17,483 nucleotides of DNA from Elusimicrobiota bacterium. Lineage in GTDB: Bacteria; Elusimicrobiota; Elusimicrobia; UBA1565; UBA9628. A program made the translations under genes and the position numbers. The stretch spans positions 1 to 17,483 of the forward strand of contig JAGWMT010000037.1 in NCBI GenBank assembly GCA_028871595.1, read 5' to 3'. Position 1 is the first letter of the stretch; every line of letters starts with the position of its first letter. The notes under the pieces were generated by a model that was given only the letters and a program-made list of their open reading frames with translations, was not told where the DNA came from and made no database searches. Below are positions 1 to 6,675 of this stretch, one piece after another.

Positions 1-1502
1 GGCACGCCGGTCCACTTGGACACGACGGCCGCGATGTCCTCGGCCATGATCGTGGGCGTGGACTGGTCGCGCTTCTCGCGCCACTTCTTCTTGGCTTCCT
101 CGAGCGCCTTGCGCAGCTCCTTCTCCTTGTCGCGCAGGCGGGCGGCCTTCTCGTACTCCTGGCCGGAGATGGCGGCGGACTTGTCCTTGACCACCTTCTC
201 GATCTCCACTTCCTTGTCCTTGAACTGGGGCGGCGTCTGCGAGCTCTGCAGGCGCGCGCGGGAACCGGCCTCGTCGATGAGGTCGATGGCCTTGTCGGGC
301 AGGAAGCGCTCGGAGATGTAGCGGTCGGAGAGCTCGGCGGCGGCCTTGAGCGCGCTGTCGTCGTACTTGATCTTGTGGTGGGCTTCGTACTTGTCCTTGA
401 GGCCCTGCAGGATCTCGAAGGTCTCGTCCACGGACGGCGGGTCCACCACGATGGGCTGGAAGCGGCGCTCGAGCGCGGCGTCGTGCTCGATATACTTGCG
501 GTATTCGTCCAAAGTCGTCGCGCCGATGGTCTGCAGTTCGCCGCGCGACAAAGCGGGCTTGATCATGTTGGACGCGTCGATGGCGCCCTCGGCCGCGCCG
601 GCGCCGATGACGGTGTGCAGTTCGTCGATGAACAAAATGACGGAGCCTTTCGAACGGCGGATTTCTTCGATGATATTCTTCAGGCGCTGTTCGAACTCGC
701 CGCGATACTTGGTGCCGGCCACAACGAGGGCCAGATCCAAGGTCAACACGCGCTTATTCAGAAGAATTTCCGGAACGTCGGCGGAAGAGATCTTCGACGC
801 GAGACCTTCCACGATGGCCGTCTTACCCACGCCGGGGTCGCCGATGAGAACCGGGTTGTTCTTGGTGCGGCGGGCCAGGATCTGGATCATGCGCTCGATC
901 TCGTCGGCGCGGCCGATGACGGGGTCGAGTTTTCCCTCCCGCGCCATCGCCGTCAGATCGCGGCCGAACTCATCGAGCGTCGGGGTCTTGGACTTGGTCC
1001 GGGACGGGGAGCCGGAACCGGAGGCCGGGGCCTCGCCCTTGCCGCCGCCCTGGGCCTGGGACTGGCCCTCGCCCAGCAGGTTCAAGACTTCCTCGCGCAC
1101 CACGTCCAGGCGCAGGCCCAGATTTTCCAGCACGCGCGCCGCCACGCCCTCTTCCTCGCGGATCAGGCCCAGCAGGAGATGCTCGGTGCCGACGTACGAG
1201 TGGCCCATGTGCTGGGCTTCCTCGACGGCGTATTCGAGGACCTTCTTGGCCCGCGGCGTGAACGGAATTTCGCCGAGCAGCATGACGTTGTCGCCGGTGC
1301 CGACGATCTTCTCGATCTCGGAGCGCACGCGGCGCAGGTCCACGCCCAGGTTCGCGAGAACCTGCGCGGCGACGCCTTCGCCCAAGGCGATCAGGCCCAG
1401 GAGGATGTGCTCGGTGCCGACGTAATCGTGATTGAGGCGCTTGGCTTCCTCTTGCGCGATGAGGATGACCCGCTGAGCTCTCTCGGTGAATCGATTCGAC
1501 AT
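1..1502 (-). CDS. clpC: ClpC-type AAA+ unfoldase, N-terminal part (3' end outside window)
   Basis: This is the ATP-dependent Hsp100 unfoldase that feeds substrates to ClpP in the cytoplasm. The frame stays open to the left window edge, so about 500 residues are visible of a family length near 820. The N-terminus [20 protein letters not shown] is typical. Two Clp_N repeats follow, recognisable by [10 protein letters not shown] and [10 protein letters not shown]. After a Gly/Ser/Gln-rich linker comes the first AAA+ domain: Walker A GDPGVGKT with Lys227, and a Walker B region [15 protein letters not shown] middle region with a UVR-like stretch ([20 protein letters not shown]) distinguishes ClpC from ClpA and ClpB. 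The visible part ends at VVSKWTGVP, just before the second AAA+ domain. The ATG at 1502 was chosen because a Shine-Dalgarno lies 8 bases upstream. No defects are seen in the visible part. Confidence 0.96.
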   Translation of the reverse strand, partial: MSNRFTERAQRVILIAQEEAKRLNHDYVGTEHILLGLIALGEGVAAQVLANLGVDLRRVRSEIEKIVGTGDNVMLLGEIPFTPRAKKVLEYAVEEAQHMGHSYVGTEHLLLGLIREEEGVAARVLENLGLRLDVVREEVLNLLGEGQSQAQGGGKGEAPASGSGSPSRTKSKTPTLDEFGRDLTAMAREGKLDPVIGRADEIERMIQILARRTKNNPVLIGDPGVGKTAIVEGLASKISSADVPEILLNKRVLTLDLALVVAGTKYRGEFEQRLKNIIEEIRRSKGSVILFIDELHTVIGAGAAEGAIDASNMIKPALSRGELQTIGATTLDEYRKYIEHDAALERRFQPIVVDPPSVDETFEILQGLKDKYEAHHKIKYDDSALKAAAELSDRYISERFLPDKAIDLIDEAGSRARLQSSQTPPQFKDKEVEIEKVVKDKSAAISGQEYEKAARLRDKEKELRKALEEAKKKWREKRDQSTPTIMAEDIAAVVSKWTGV

Positions 1503-1510
1503 AAAATGTG

Positions 1511-1516
1511 CCCTCC
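1511..1516 (-). promoter_or_regulatory. Shine-Dalgarno of clpC
   Basis: GGAGGG on the minus strand, 8 bases before the ATG at 1502. It fixes the clpC start. It also contrasts with several other genes here that lack a Shine-Dalgarno. Confidence 0.8.
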
Positions 1517-1543
1517 GGGAAGAGGATTGCGGCCCGCTTCCCT

Positions 1544-1573
1544 TATATAGAGTATGACTCCCCCGCGTTACAA
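1544..1573 (-). promoter_or_regulatory. Putative sigma70-like promoter of clpC
   Basis: On the minus strand TTGTAA (1568-1573) is followed after 18 bases by TATATA (1544-1549), in a locally AT-richer patch. The predicted leader is about 35 bases and carries the Shine-Dalgarno. No CIRCE-like or CtsR-like direct repeat was seen near it. The rest of the 1503-1717 gap holds only this promoter and the one for the 1718 gene. Confidence 0.5.
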
Positions 1574-1691
1574 AAGAAAGTCGGGCGGGGGTCTCCCGGA
1601 CGCCATTCTACATATTTTGGATGATTCGAGCCGTTACCGACTTTTTAACCCCCTGTAACACTTATGGGTGGCGTTTCACGGGGTCCGGGGC

Positions 1692-1716
1692 TATACTCGA
1701 AAGGCCTGGAGGAACG
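1692..1716 (+). promoter_or_regulatory. Putative -10 box and Shine-Dalgarno of the 1718 gene
   Basis: TATACT at 1692-1697 matches the sigma70 -10 consensus well, but the expected -35 position around 1669 is weak. It is followed by GGAGG at 1708-1712, 5 bases before the ATG at 1718. The Shine-Dalgarno favours the 1718 start over an upstream in-frame ATG at 1664, which would lie upstream of the -10 box. Confidence 0.45.
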
Positions 1717-1717
1717 C

Positions 1718-2467
1718 ATGAAGATCTCCCTGCTGCTCGCCGTCGGCCTCATGACCGGACCGGCCTTCGCGCAAGACCCCAAACCCTACGTGGTCATGAA
1801 CGGACGCGGCGTGTCCGCCCCGGCGGCGCCGTCAGCGCCCGCGGCGCCCGCGATGTCGGCCCCCGCGGCCGCCGGCACGCCGGCCTTCATGGGGACCTCG
1901 GCCATGCCTTCCTCCTTTGGAACGAACGTCATCCTGCCGAATTTCAACGCCGGGGGCTCCGCTCCCGCCGCGATGGTCTCCCGGCGGGTCGCGCGACCTT
2001 CGCCGGCGGCGTACTTCCGCGGGGGCCGGGCGGTTTACGGCCGGCACTCTTCCTCCGCGTCCCGGGGTATCGGCGTCCGGCGCGCGGCCGACGCGCCCCC
2101 CCCGAACTACTCGAAACCGGGAGCGTTGATCCGGACGGAAGGCCAGCTTCCGGTCTATTCGGATGCCGGCAACGCCGGGACCCACGCGGTCGAGGGTGGC
2201 GGCTTCGTGGCTCTGGACCCGCGTCATGCCCAGGATTCGAACCGCTCCCCCGGCATGGCGTACGGCGCGCCCGACAAGGCGCCCCCGCCCAACTCGGGGT
2301 CGGGATCCGGCGCTGGCGGCACCGCGATCACCGCCAACGGCCCATCCTCCAGCGGCGGAAGCCCGCTCGGTTCCACCGGGGTCCACTCCGACGACGGCCA
2401 GGGCAACGGCGACAACAACGGCCAGAAAACGGCGACCTCGATCAGCGGGTTCGATCCCTCGTTTTAA
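1718..2467 (+). CDS. Secreted low-complexity protein, unknown function
   Basis: Not recognised as a member of any family. The 249-residue product starts with a clear signal peptide, MKISLLLAVGLMTGPAFA, probably cleaved before QDPKPY. The mature part is mostly disordered-looking. It has an Ala/Pro/Ser-rich stretch at about residues 30-70, a basic Arg/Ser/Gly middle, and a Gly/Ser/Asn/Asp-rich tail ending in FDPSF. No cysteines, catalytic motif, lipobox or later membrane helix was seen, so it is likely exported as a soluble or cell-surface protein. It diverges from clpC and ends 30 bases before the aminotransferase, whose putative -35 overlaps its stop codon. The Shine-Dalgarno, the signal peptide and an uninterrupted frame support a real gene. 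High GC makes the composition alone weak evidence. Confidence 0.7.
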   Translation: MKISLLLAVGLMTGPAFAQDPKPYVVMNGRGVSAPAAPSAPAAPAMSAPAAAGTPAFMGTSAMPSSFGTNVILPNFNAGGSAPAAMVSRRVARPSPAAYFRGGRAVYGRHSSSASRGIGVRRAADAPPPNYSKPGALIRTEGQLPVYSDAGNAGTHAVEGGGFVALDPRHAQDSNRSPGMAYGAPDKAPPPNSGSGSGAGGTAITANGPSSSGGSPLGSTGVHSDDGQGNGDNNGQKTATSISGFDPSF

Positions 2468-2491
2468 ACCCGCCCCCGAAATCGCTATCCT
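2463..2491 (+). promoter_or_regulatory. Putative leaderless promoter of the aminotransferase
   Basis: TTTAAA (2463-2468), a 17-base spacer, then TATCCT (2486-2491). Only 6 bases (ctcggc) separate the -10 from the ATG at 2498, which would put the transcript start at or next to the ATG. No Shine-Dalgarno is present. The -35 overlaps the TAA stop of the preceding gene. Confidence 0.5.
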
Positions 2492-2497
2492 CTCGGC

Positions 2498-3751
2498 ATG
2501 AGGCGGATTCCCGCGGCCGGCATCAATCTCTTCCAGCTGATCTACGTCCTGATCCGCGAGTATGAAGAGAAGACGGGCGAGGAGCCCCTCAATTTATCGC
2601 TCGGCAACCCCGACGGGATACCCCCCGCCGCGATCCGCGCGCTCAAGGCCAAGTACGCGTCGGACCCCGGCTACGATTATCACACCTACGCCGAGGACAA
2701 GAACCTCCTCCATTTCGCCGAGGGCATGGTCCGTCTCCACGGCGGCGTGGAAGTGGCGGAGCACCTGCGCGCGCTGCCCATCGCCGGCATCAAGACCGCC
2801 AGCGCCCTGATCCCCCTGGCCTGCGGCCTGCATCTGCCCGACAAGGCGCGGCGCGGGACGTTCCGTGTCGCGTCGAACCTCCCGGCCTACGACGTGATCG
2901 GCACGTGGAGCGATTCCTACCTGGGCGGGCGGCGGACGGCCTGGCCTCTGCACTCGTCGGATAACATGCGCCTCAACGTCGCGCGGCTCAAGGACGCCCT
3001 CAAACGCGACGGGACCGACCGCGCCGATCTGGTGTTCACCATCCGACCCGGAAACCCCGCCGCCGTCGGCGCGTCCGCCGCCGACTGGAAGGAGCTCATC
3101 GAGTTCTGCCTGGAAAAAGGCATGCGCCTGGTCAACGACGCCGCGTACGCGGGGCTGACCGCCGGCGACGCGCACGTCCCCCTGGCGCAAGTCGCCAAGG
3201 ATTATCCCGGCCTGGAGTGGCTGGAGCTGTACTCCGTGAGCAAATCCTACAACGATCCGGGAGCGCGCCTGGGCGCGCTGATCGGCTCGAAGGACTTCGT
3301 CGAGGACTTCGCCTTGGTCAAGGGGAACACGGATTCCGGCCCGGTGCCCGGCGTGATGGCGGCCTACGGGGAATTCCTGAGCGACCCCGCCGCGGCGCAG
3401 GCCGCGCTCGACGAGATCCGGACGCTGTACGAGAAGCGGCTTTCCTACCTGATCCCGCGCCTGAAGGCCGCCGGGCTGCGCCCGGCCTGCGCGACGGAGG
3501 CGGGCTTCTTCACGCTGTGGAAGGTCCCCGAGTCGGTCCTGGGCAGGAAGCTCCCGGCGGAGGGGCGCCACGAGGCGTTCAACCGCGCCGTGATCTCCGA
3601 GACGGGGATCGTCGGCGTGCACTTTTCGGGCTTCGCCGACGGCGGCGGGACGGAGCCCCTGATCCGCTACGCGGTGTGCGCGGACGTGCTGAATCCGCGC
3701 TTTCAAGAGCGGCTGGAACGCGGGCTGTCGCGGCTGAACGTCTCCTACTGA
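2498..3751 (+). CDS. Fold-type I PLP-dependent aminotransferase (class I/II)
   Basis: A 417-residue cytoplasmic transaminase, full length for the family. The N-terminus has the LSLGNPDGIPP motif usual in class I/II enzymes. The PLP-contacting region reads PGNPAA (Asn186) where most relatives have NPTG. NDAAYAG supplies the cofactor Asp and the Tyr. The Schiff-base lysine is Lys249 in YSVSKSYNDPGARLG, and a C-terminal Arg lies in EPLIRYAV. The layout resembles LL-diaminopimelate and aspartate aminotransferase relatives, but the substrate cannot be assigned. It has its own putative promoter and is followed, past a small convergent gene, by a double ATP-grasp ligase, so a role in an amino-acid or peptide pathway is possible. 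The last 7 bases overlap the 3' end of the minus-strand gene. The ATG at 2498 is the only start that keeps the conserved N-terminus. Confidence 0.9.
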   Translation: MRRIPAAGINLFQLIYVLIREYEEKTGEEPLNLSLGNPDGIPPAAIRALKAKYASDPGYDYHTYAEDKNLLHFAEGMVRLHGGVEVAEHLRALPIAGIKTASALIPLACGLHLPDKARRGTFRVASNLPAYDVIGTWSDSYLGGRRTAWPLHSSDNMRLNVARLKDALKRDGTDRADLVFTIRPGNPAAVGASAADWKELIEFCLEKGMRLVNDAAYAGLTAGDAHVPLAQVAKDYPGLEWLELYSVSKSYNDPGARLGALIGSKDFVEDFALVKGNTDSGPVPGVMAAYGEFLSDPAAAQAALDEIRTLYEKRLSYLIPRLKAAGLRPACATEAGFFTLWKVPESVLGRKLPAEGRHEAFNRAVISETGIVGVHFSGFADGGGTEPLIRYAVCADVLNPRFQERLERGLSRLNVSY

Positions 3752-3780
3752 ACGGAGACGCGGCGGGCCAGCGCCCGCCG
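3739..3780. terminator. Tandem hairpins across the convergent gene ends
   Basis: Two inverted repeats abut. CGTCTCC (3739-3745) pairs with GGAGACG (3754-3760) around an 8-base loop that holds the stop codon of the aminotransferase and part of the opposing TAG. CGGCGGGC (3761-3768) pairs with GCCCGCCG (3773-3780) around CAGC. Both stems are perfect (7 and 8 bp). Neither strand has a U-tract, so intrinsic termination is only suggested. A bidirectional terminator or mRNA 3'-end protection is plausible. Confidence 0.4.
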
Positions 3781-4056
3781 GCGGACGGAGGACATCAGCG
3801 CGGCGTCCACGTCCTTGCGCCGCTGCTCCGGCGTCTTGAACCACGAGGTCGGAACCGGCCTGCCGGCCAGGCCGGCGGTCGCGGGCGTCATGGGCGCGGC
3901 GACGGCGTCGCGCAGGTCCGTCTCGACGGAGAACGCGCGCTCCGGCGCGCGCGCCGCGCGCCGCGCGCGGGCCAGCCGCGAAGCCGCCCCCGCCGCCAAA
4001 GTCAGGACGACGACTCCCGCCAACGTCCAAATCCGGTTCCGACGCGTGTCTCGCAT
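3745..4056 (-). CDS. Small membrane-anchored protein, unknown function
   Basis: A 103-residue product with a short basic N-terminus (MRDTRRNRIW), one hydrophobic helix at about residues 10-26, and a long Arg/Ala-rich tail ending SVQ. This suggests an inner-membrane anchor or uncleaved signal with the remainder in the periplasm. No domain is recognised. The ATG at 4056 was preferred over 4158. The longer version would run through the promoter and first codons of the divergent ATP-grasp gene and adds a low-complexity Arg-rich extension before the helix. A TATCCT -10 box lies 6 bases upstream of 4056. Its stop overlaps the aminotransferase by 7 bases. The tail could partly reflect GC-rich composition, so the call is moderate. 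Confidence 0.55.
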   Translation of the reverse strand: MRDTRRNRIWTLAGVVVLTLAAGAASRLARARRAARAPERAFSVETDLRDAVAAPMTPATAGLAGRPVPTSWFKTPEQRRKDVDAALMSSVRRRALARRVSVQ

Positions 4057-4062
4057 GTCCTC

Positions 4063-4091
4063 AGGATACTCGGCGCGCGCGCGCCGCGGAA
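4063..4091 (-). promoter_or_regulatory. Putative promoter of the small membrane protein
   Basis: On the minus strand TATCCT (4063-4068) ends 6 bases before the ATG at 4056. A weak -35, TTCCGC (4086-4091), lies 17 bases upstream. GAGG sits just 2 bases before the ATG, too close for a normal Shine-Dalgarno. The spacer contains a 16-bp GC palindrome. Confidence 0.4.
4071..4086. repeat. 16-bp alternating GC palindrome in a divergent promoter region
   Basis: cggcgcgcgcgcgccg is a perfect 16-bp palindrome containing six consecutive GC dinucleotides (4073-4084). It lies in the 110-bp region between the divergent genes starting at 4056 and 4167, within the predicted -35/-10 spacer of the minus-strand gene. 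Such a tract could adopt Z-DNA or bind a dimeric protein, but in GC-rich DNA it may be chance. Confidence 0.5.
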
Positions 4092-4130
4092 GGGTCGAAG
4101 GTCCCAGGCGTCTAGGACCGGGGCGTCCAT

Positions 4131-4159
4131 TTGATTCTCGACGACGCATGCCGTACACT
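4131..4159 (+). promoter_or_regulatory. Putative leaderless promoter of the double ATP-grasp gene
   Basis: TTGATT (4131-4136), an exact 17-base spacer, then TACACT (4154-4159). The -10 ends 7 bases before the ATG at 4167, placing the transcript start at or beside the start codon. There is no Shine-Dalgarno. It is the best sigma70 match among the leaderless-type promoters here. Confidence 0.6.
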
Positions 4160-4166
4160 ATTGTTC

Positions 4167-6617
4167 ATGAATACCGCCGAGACCGCCGCTCCCGTCGACT
4201 CCAATCCCCTCGACCTGAGGTCCAAGACCCTGCTGGTCATCTCCTCGCCTCAGCCGAAGAAGCGCTTCATCTACACCCGGCTCAAGGAGCTGGGGCCGAG
4301 GATGATCCTGATCTCGTCCGAGGCGAACTGGGTGTCGAAGCTTTCCGACGGGTTCATCGAGTGCGATCCGCTCGACGAGGTGGCCTGCGCCGCGAAGATC
4401 GAGGAGCTGGTCAAGACCACGAAGATCGACGGCGTGATCACGTTCTGGGAGAACGCCGTGCCGCTGGCGGCGACTTTGGCGCAGCGCTTCGGCTGGATCG
4501 GCAACGCGCCGCAGGCGGCGCTCAACGCGCGCAACAAGTACCTGACGCGCCAGACCTTGGAGAACGCGAAGCTGTCCAAGTACCAGCCCGCGTGGGCGCT
4601 GATCAAGAACCACTCGGACCTGGAGAAGGCGGCGGCGCGCATCGGATTCCCGCTGGTGCTCAAGCCCGCGTGGGGCGTGAAGAGCCAGTTCGTCGTGAAG
4701 CTCGACAGCCTGGACGAGTCCAAGAAGGCGCTCGACTACATCAAGACGAACATGACGCCCGCCTTCGACCCGATCTACAAGTACGGAACCGACATCCTGG
4801 CCGAGGAGTTCCTGGACGGCGCCGAGGTGGACGCGGACCTGCTGGTGCAGGCCGGGGAGATCAAGTTCCACGCGTTCACCGACAACTTCCCCACGAAGGA
4901 GCCGTTCTTCGTGGAGACCGGCGACGCCATGCCCTCCCGCCATGAGGCGAAGGACCTGTCCGACGTGCTGAAGATGGCCAAGGAGGTCGTCGCCGCGCTG
5001 GGGCTGACCAACGGAGCGCTGCACCTGGAGGCGAAGATCACGCCGACGGGCCCGAAGCTCATCGAGCTGAACGCGCGCATGGGCGGCGACTATCTCTACG
5101 ACTGGATCAAGACGATCTGGGAGACCGACATCATCGAGGAGGCCTCGAACATCGCGGTCGGCTTCCCGTGCGCGCCCAGGCGCCTGAAGGAGCCCCGCTG
5201 CCATTTGGTCGGCAAGTACCTGATCCCGGAGTACTCCGGCGTCGTCGTGGGCGTGAAGCTCCCGCAGGAGAAGCCCGACCCGGCGAAGGTCCACGACATC
5301 ACCGTGCAGAAGGAGCCGGGCGACGCGGCCTTGGTCCCGCCCGAGGGCTTCGAGACGATGGGCTGGGTGGTCGGCCGCGGCGACACGTACGCGGAGGCCG
5401 AGGAGAACCTGGACGAGGCGCTGCGCAAGGTCTCGGTCTCCATCGCGCGCTTCGACTCCACGTCCTCGCTGGGCAAGACGCGGCGCAAGAACCGCTTCGG
5501 CGCCGCGCAGGTGGCGCGCCGCCGCATCCTGCAGTCCGCGCGCATCGAGAAGGTGCGCGGCTTCGATTTCGGCAAGAAGGCGCTCCACGTCGGCATCCTG
5601 TGCAACATCTACGACGCCGAGGGCGGCGACGAGGGCGCGGTGCACGCCGACCTGACGTCGGTCGGCCGCAACATCCAGAAGGCCGTCGAGTCGAAGGGCC
5701 ATCGCGTGACCTTCTTCGACATGAACGAGACGCCGCTGCCCTTCGAGAAGATCGCCAACGCGAACGTGGACATGATCTTCAACGTCTGCGAACGCATCAA
5801 CAATTCATCCTTGCTGGAGCCCCACGCCGCGGCGATTCTCGATTGCCTGGGGATCCCGTACACGGGATCGAACCCGCTGACCTTGGCGCTGTGCATCGAC
5901 AAGATCAAGGTGAAAAAGATCCTGGAGCAGCACGGGCTGCCCACGCCGAAGTTCGACTATGTGTTCCAGAAGGACGAACCCATTCGCGAAGATCTTCGTT
6001 ATCCGTTGATGGTCAAATTGGCCAACACCGACAACTCCATCGGCATCTCCAACGCCTCGGTGGTCACCAGCCTGAAGGCGCTCAAAGATCAAGTCGCCAT
6101 GTTGTTGGAAAAGTACAACCGCCCGGTCATCATCGAGGAATTCATCGAGGGCGACGAGGTGGACGTGTCCATCATGGGCAACGAGGAGCGCGTGAAGGTC
6201 CTGCCGCTGTCGCGCTCCATCTTCGACGACCTGCCCAAGGGCACGTGGGGCATCTACCCCTTCCAGGCGAAGTGGGAGTCCGAGTCCGTTTATGAAAAGA
6301 TCCGCGTGGAGCGGCCGGCCAAGTACAGCCAGAAGCTCTCCGCGCTGATCTCGGAGATCTGCCTGGACGCCTACCGCATCTTCGACTGCCACGACTACGC
6401 GCGCATCGAGGTGCGCGTGGACCGCTCCGGCAACCCGTATATCCTGGAAATCAACCCGAACCCCTCCATCAACGACGGCGACTGCGTGCCGGCCTGCGCC
6501 GAGGTGATCGGCCAGAAGTACGAGGACTTCATCGAGGAGATCATGAAGGAGTGCATCCTGCGCTACCGCGCGAAGCCTCCTTATTATCACCTGCAGTCCG
6601 CGATGGCGCCGTTCTAG
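4167..6617 (+). CDS. Double ATP-grasp protein (carboxylate-amine ligase-like plus D-Ala-D-Ala ligase-like)
   Basis: An 816-residue cytoplasmic protein with two complete ATP-grasp modules. The first (about residues 1-430) has a pre-ATP-grasp Rossmann-like part, a nucleotide-binding lysine in LVLKPAWG (Lys166), the hinge AEEFLDGAEVDAD, and metal ligands Glu300 and Asn302 in IELNARMGGD. It resembles carbamoyl-phosphate-synthase or amino-acid-ligase ATP-grasps. A basic linker rich in Arg/Lys follows. The second module (about 472-816) resembles D-alanine-D-alanine ligase: FNVCERINNSS, GIPYTGSNP, Lys617 in MVKLANTDNSIG, IIEEFIEGDEVDVS, and metal ligands Glu761 and Asn763 in LEINPNPS. Such enzymes join a carboxylate to an amine through an acyl phosphate. 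The two acceptors are unknown here. It is about twice the length of a single ligase, and both active sites look intact. The start at 4167 is set by the promoter. An in-frame TTG at 4131 lies inside the -35 box. Confidence 0.88.
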   Translation: MNTAETAAPVDSNPLDLRSKTLLVISSPQPKKRFIYTRLKELGPRMILISSEANWVSKLSDGFIECDPLDEVACAAKIEELVKTTKIDGVITFWENAVPLAATLAQRFGWIGNAPQAALNARNKYLTRQTLENAKLSKYQPAWALIKNHSDLEKAAARIGFPLVLKPAWGVKSQFVVKLDSLDESKKALDYIKTNMTPAFDPIYKYGTDILAEEFLDGAEVDADLLVQAGEIKFHAFTDNFPTKEPFFVETGDAMPSRHEAKDLSDVLKMAKEVVAALGLTNGALHLEAKITPTGPKLIELNARMGGDYLYDWIKTIWETDIIEEASNIAVGFPCAPRRLKEPRCHLVGKYLIPEYSGVVVGVKLPQEKPDPAKVHDITVQKEPGDAALVPPEGFETMGWVVGRGDTYAEAEENLDEALRKVSVSIARFDSTSSLGKTRRKNRFGAAQVARRRILQSARIEKVRGFDFGKKALHVGILCNIYDAEGGDEGAVHADLTSVGRNIQKAVESKGHRVTFFDMNETPLPFEKIANANVDMIFNVCERINNSSLLEPHAAAILDCLGIPYTGSNPLTLALCIDKIKVKKILEQHGLPTPKFDYVFQKDEPIREDLRYPLMVKLANTDNSIGISNASVVTSLKALKDQVAMLLEKYNRPVIIEEFIEGDEVDVSIMGNEERVKVLPLSRSIFDDLPKGTWGIYPFQAKWESESVYEKIRVERPAKYSQKLSALISEICLDAYRIFDCHDYARIEVRVDRSGNPYILEINPNPSINDGDCVPACAEVIGQKYEDFIEEIMKECILRYRAKPPYYHLQSAMAPF

Positions 6618-6675
6618 ATGATATGAGCCCTTCCGCCGCTCATCTGCGCCGAGCCCGAAGGGTCGAGGCGGCCCC

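Noticed and set aside
375..1550. Long plus-strand open frame of 391 codons, plus a second at 346-1425
   Set aside because: Antisense shadows of clpC. The minus-strand reading gives a complete Clp N-terminal and AAA+ sequence with its own Shine-Dalgarno.
3901..3972. GC-alternating tract inside the small membrane protein gene
   Set aside because: Explained by Arg/Ala-rich codons in GC-rich coding sequence.
2594..4030. Long minus-strand open frame of 478 codons
   Set aside because: Composition-driven Arg/Gly-rich shadow of the aminotransferase, with no family motif.
4057..4158. Longer start (4158) for the small membrane protein
   Set aside because: It would run across the divergent promoters, and the added Arg/Pro-rich segment lies before the hydrophobic helix. 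The ATG at 4056 has its own -10 box.
4131..4166. Upstream TTG start for the ATP-grasp protein (12 extra residues)
   Set aside because: The TTG is part of the -35 box of a well-spaced promoter whose transcript would start near the ATG at 4167.
4158..5702. Long minus-strand open frame of 514 codons opposite the ATP-grasp gene
   Set aside because: Leu/Arg/Val/Asp-rich shadow in high-GC DNA. The plus strand has both ATP-grasp active sites.
6628..6662. Inverted repeat CCCTTC/GAAGGG between the ATP-grasp gene and galE
   Set aside because: Only 6 bp with a 23-base loop and no U-tract, so not called a terminator.
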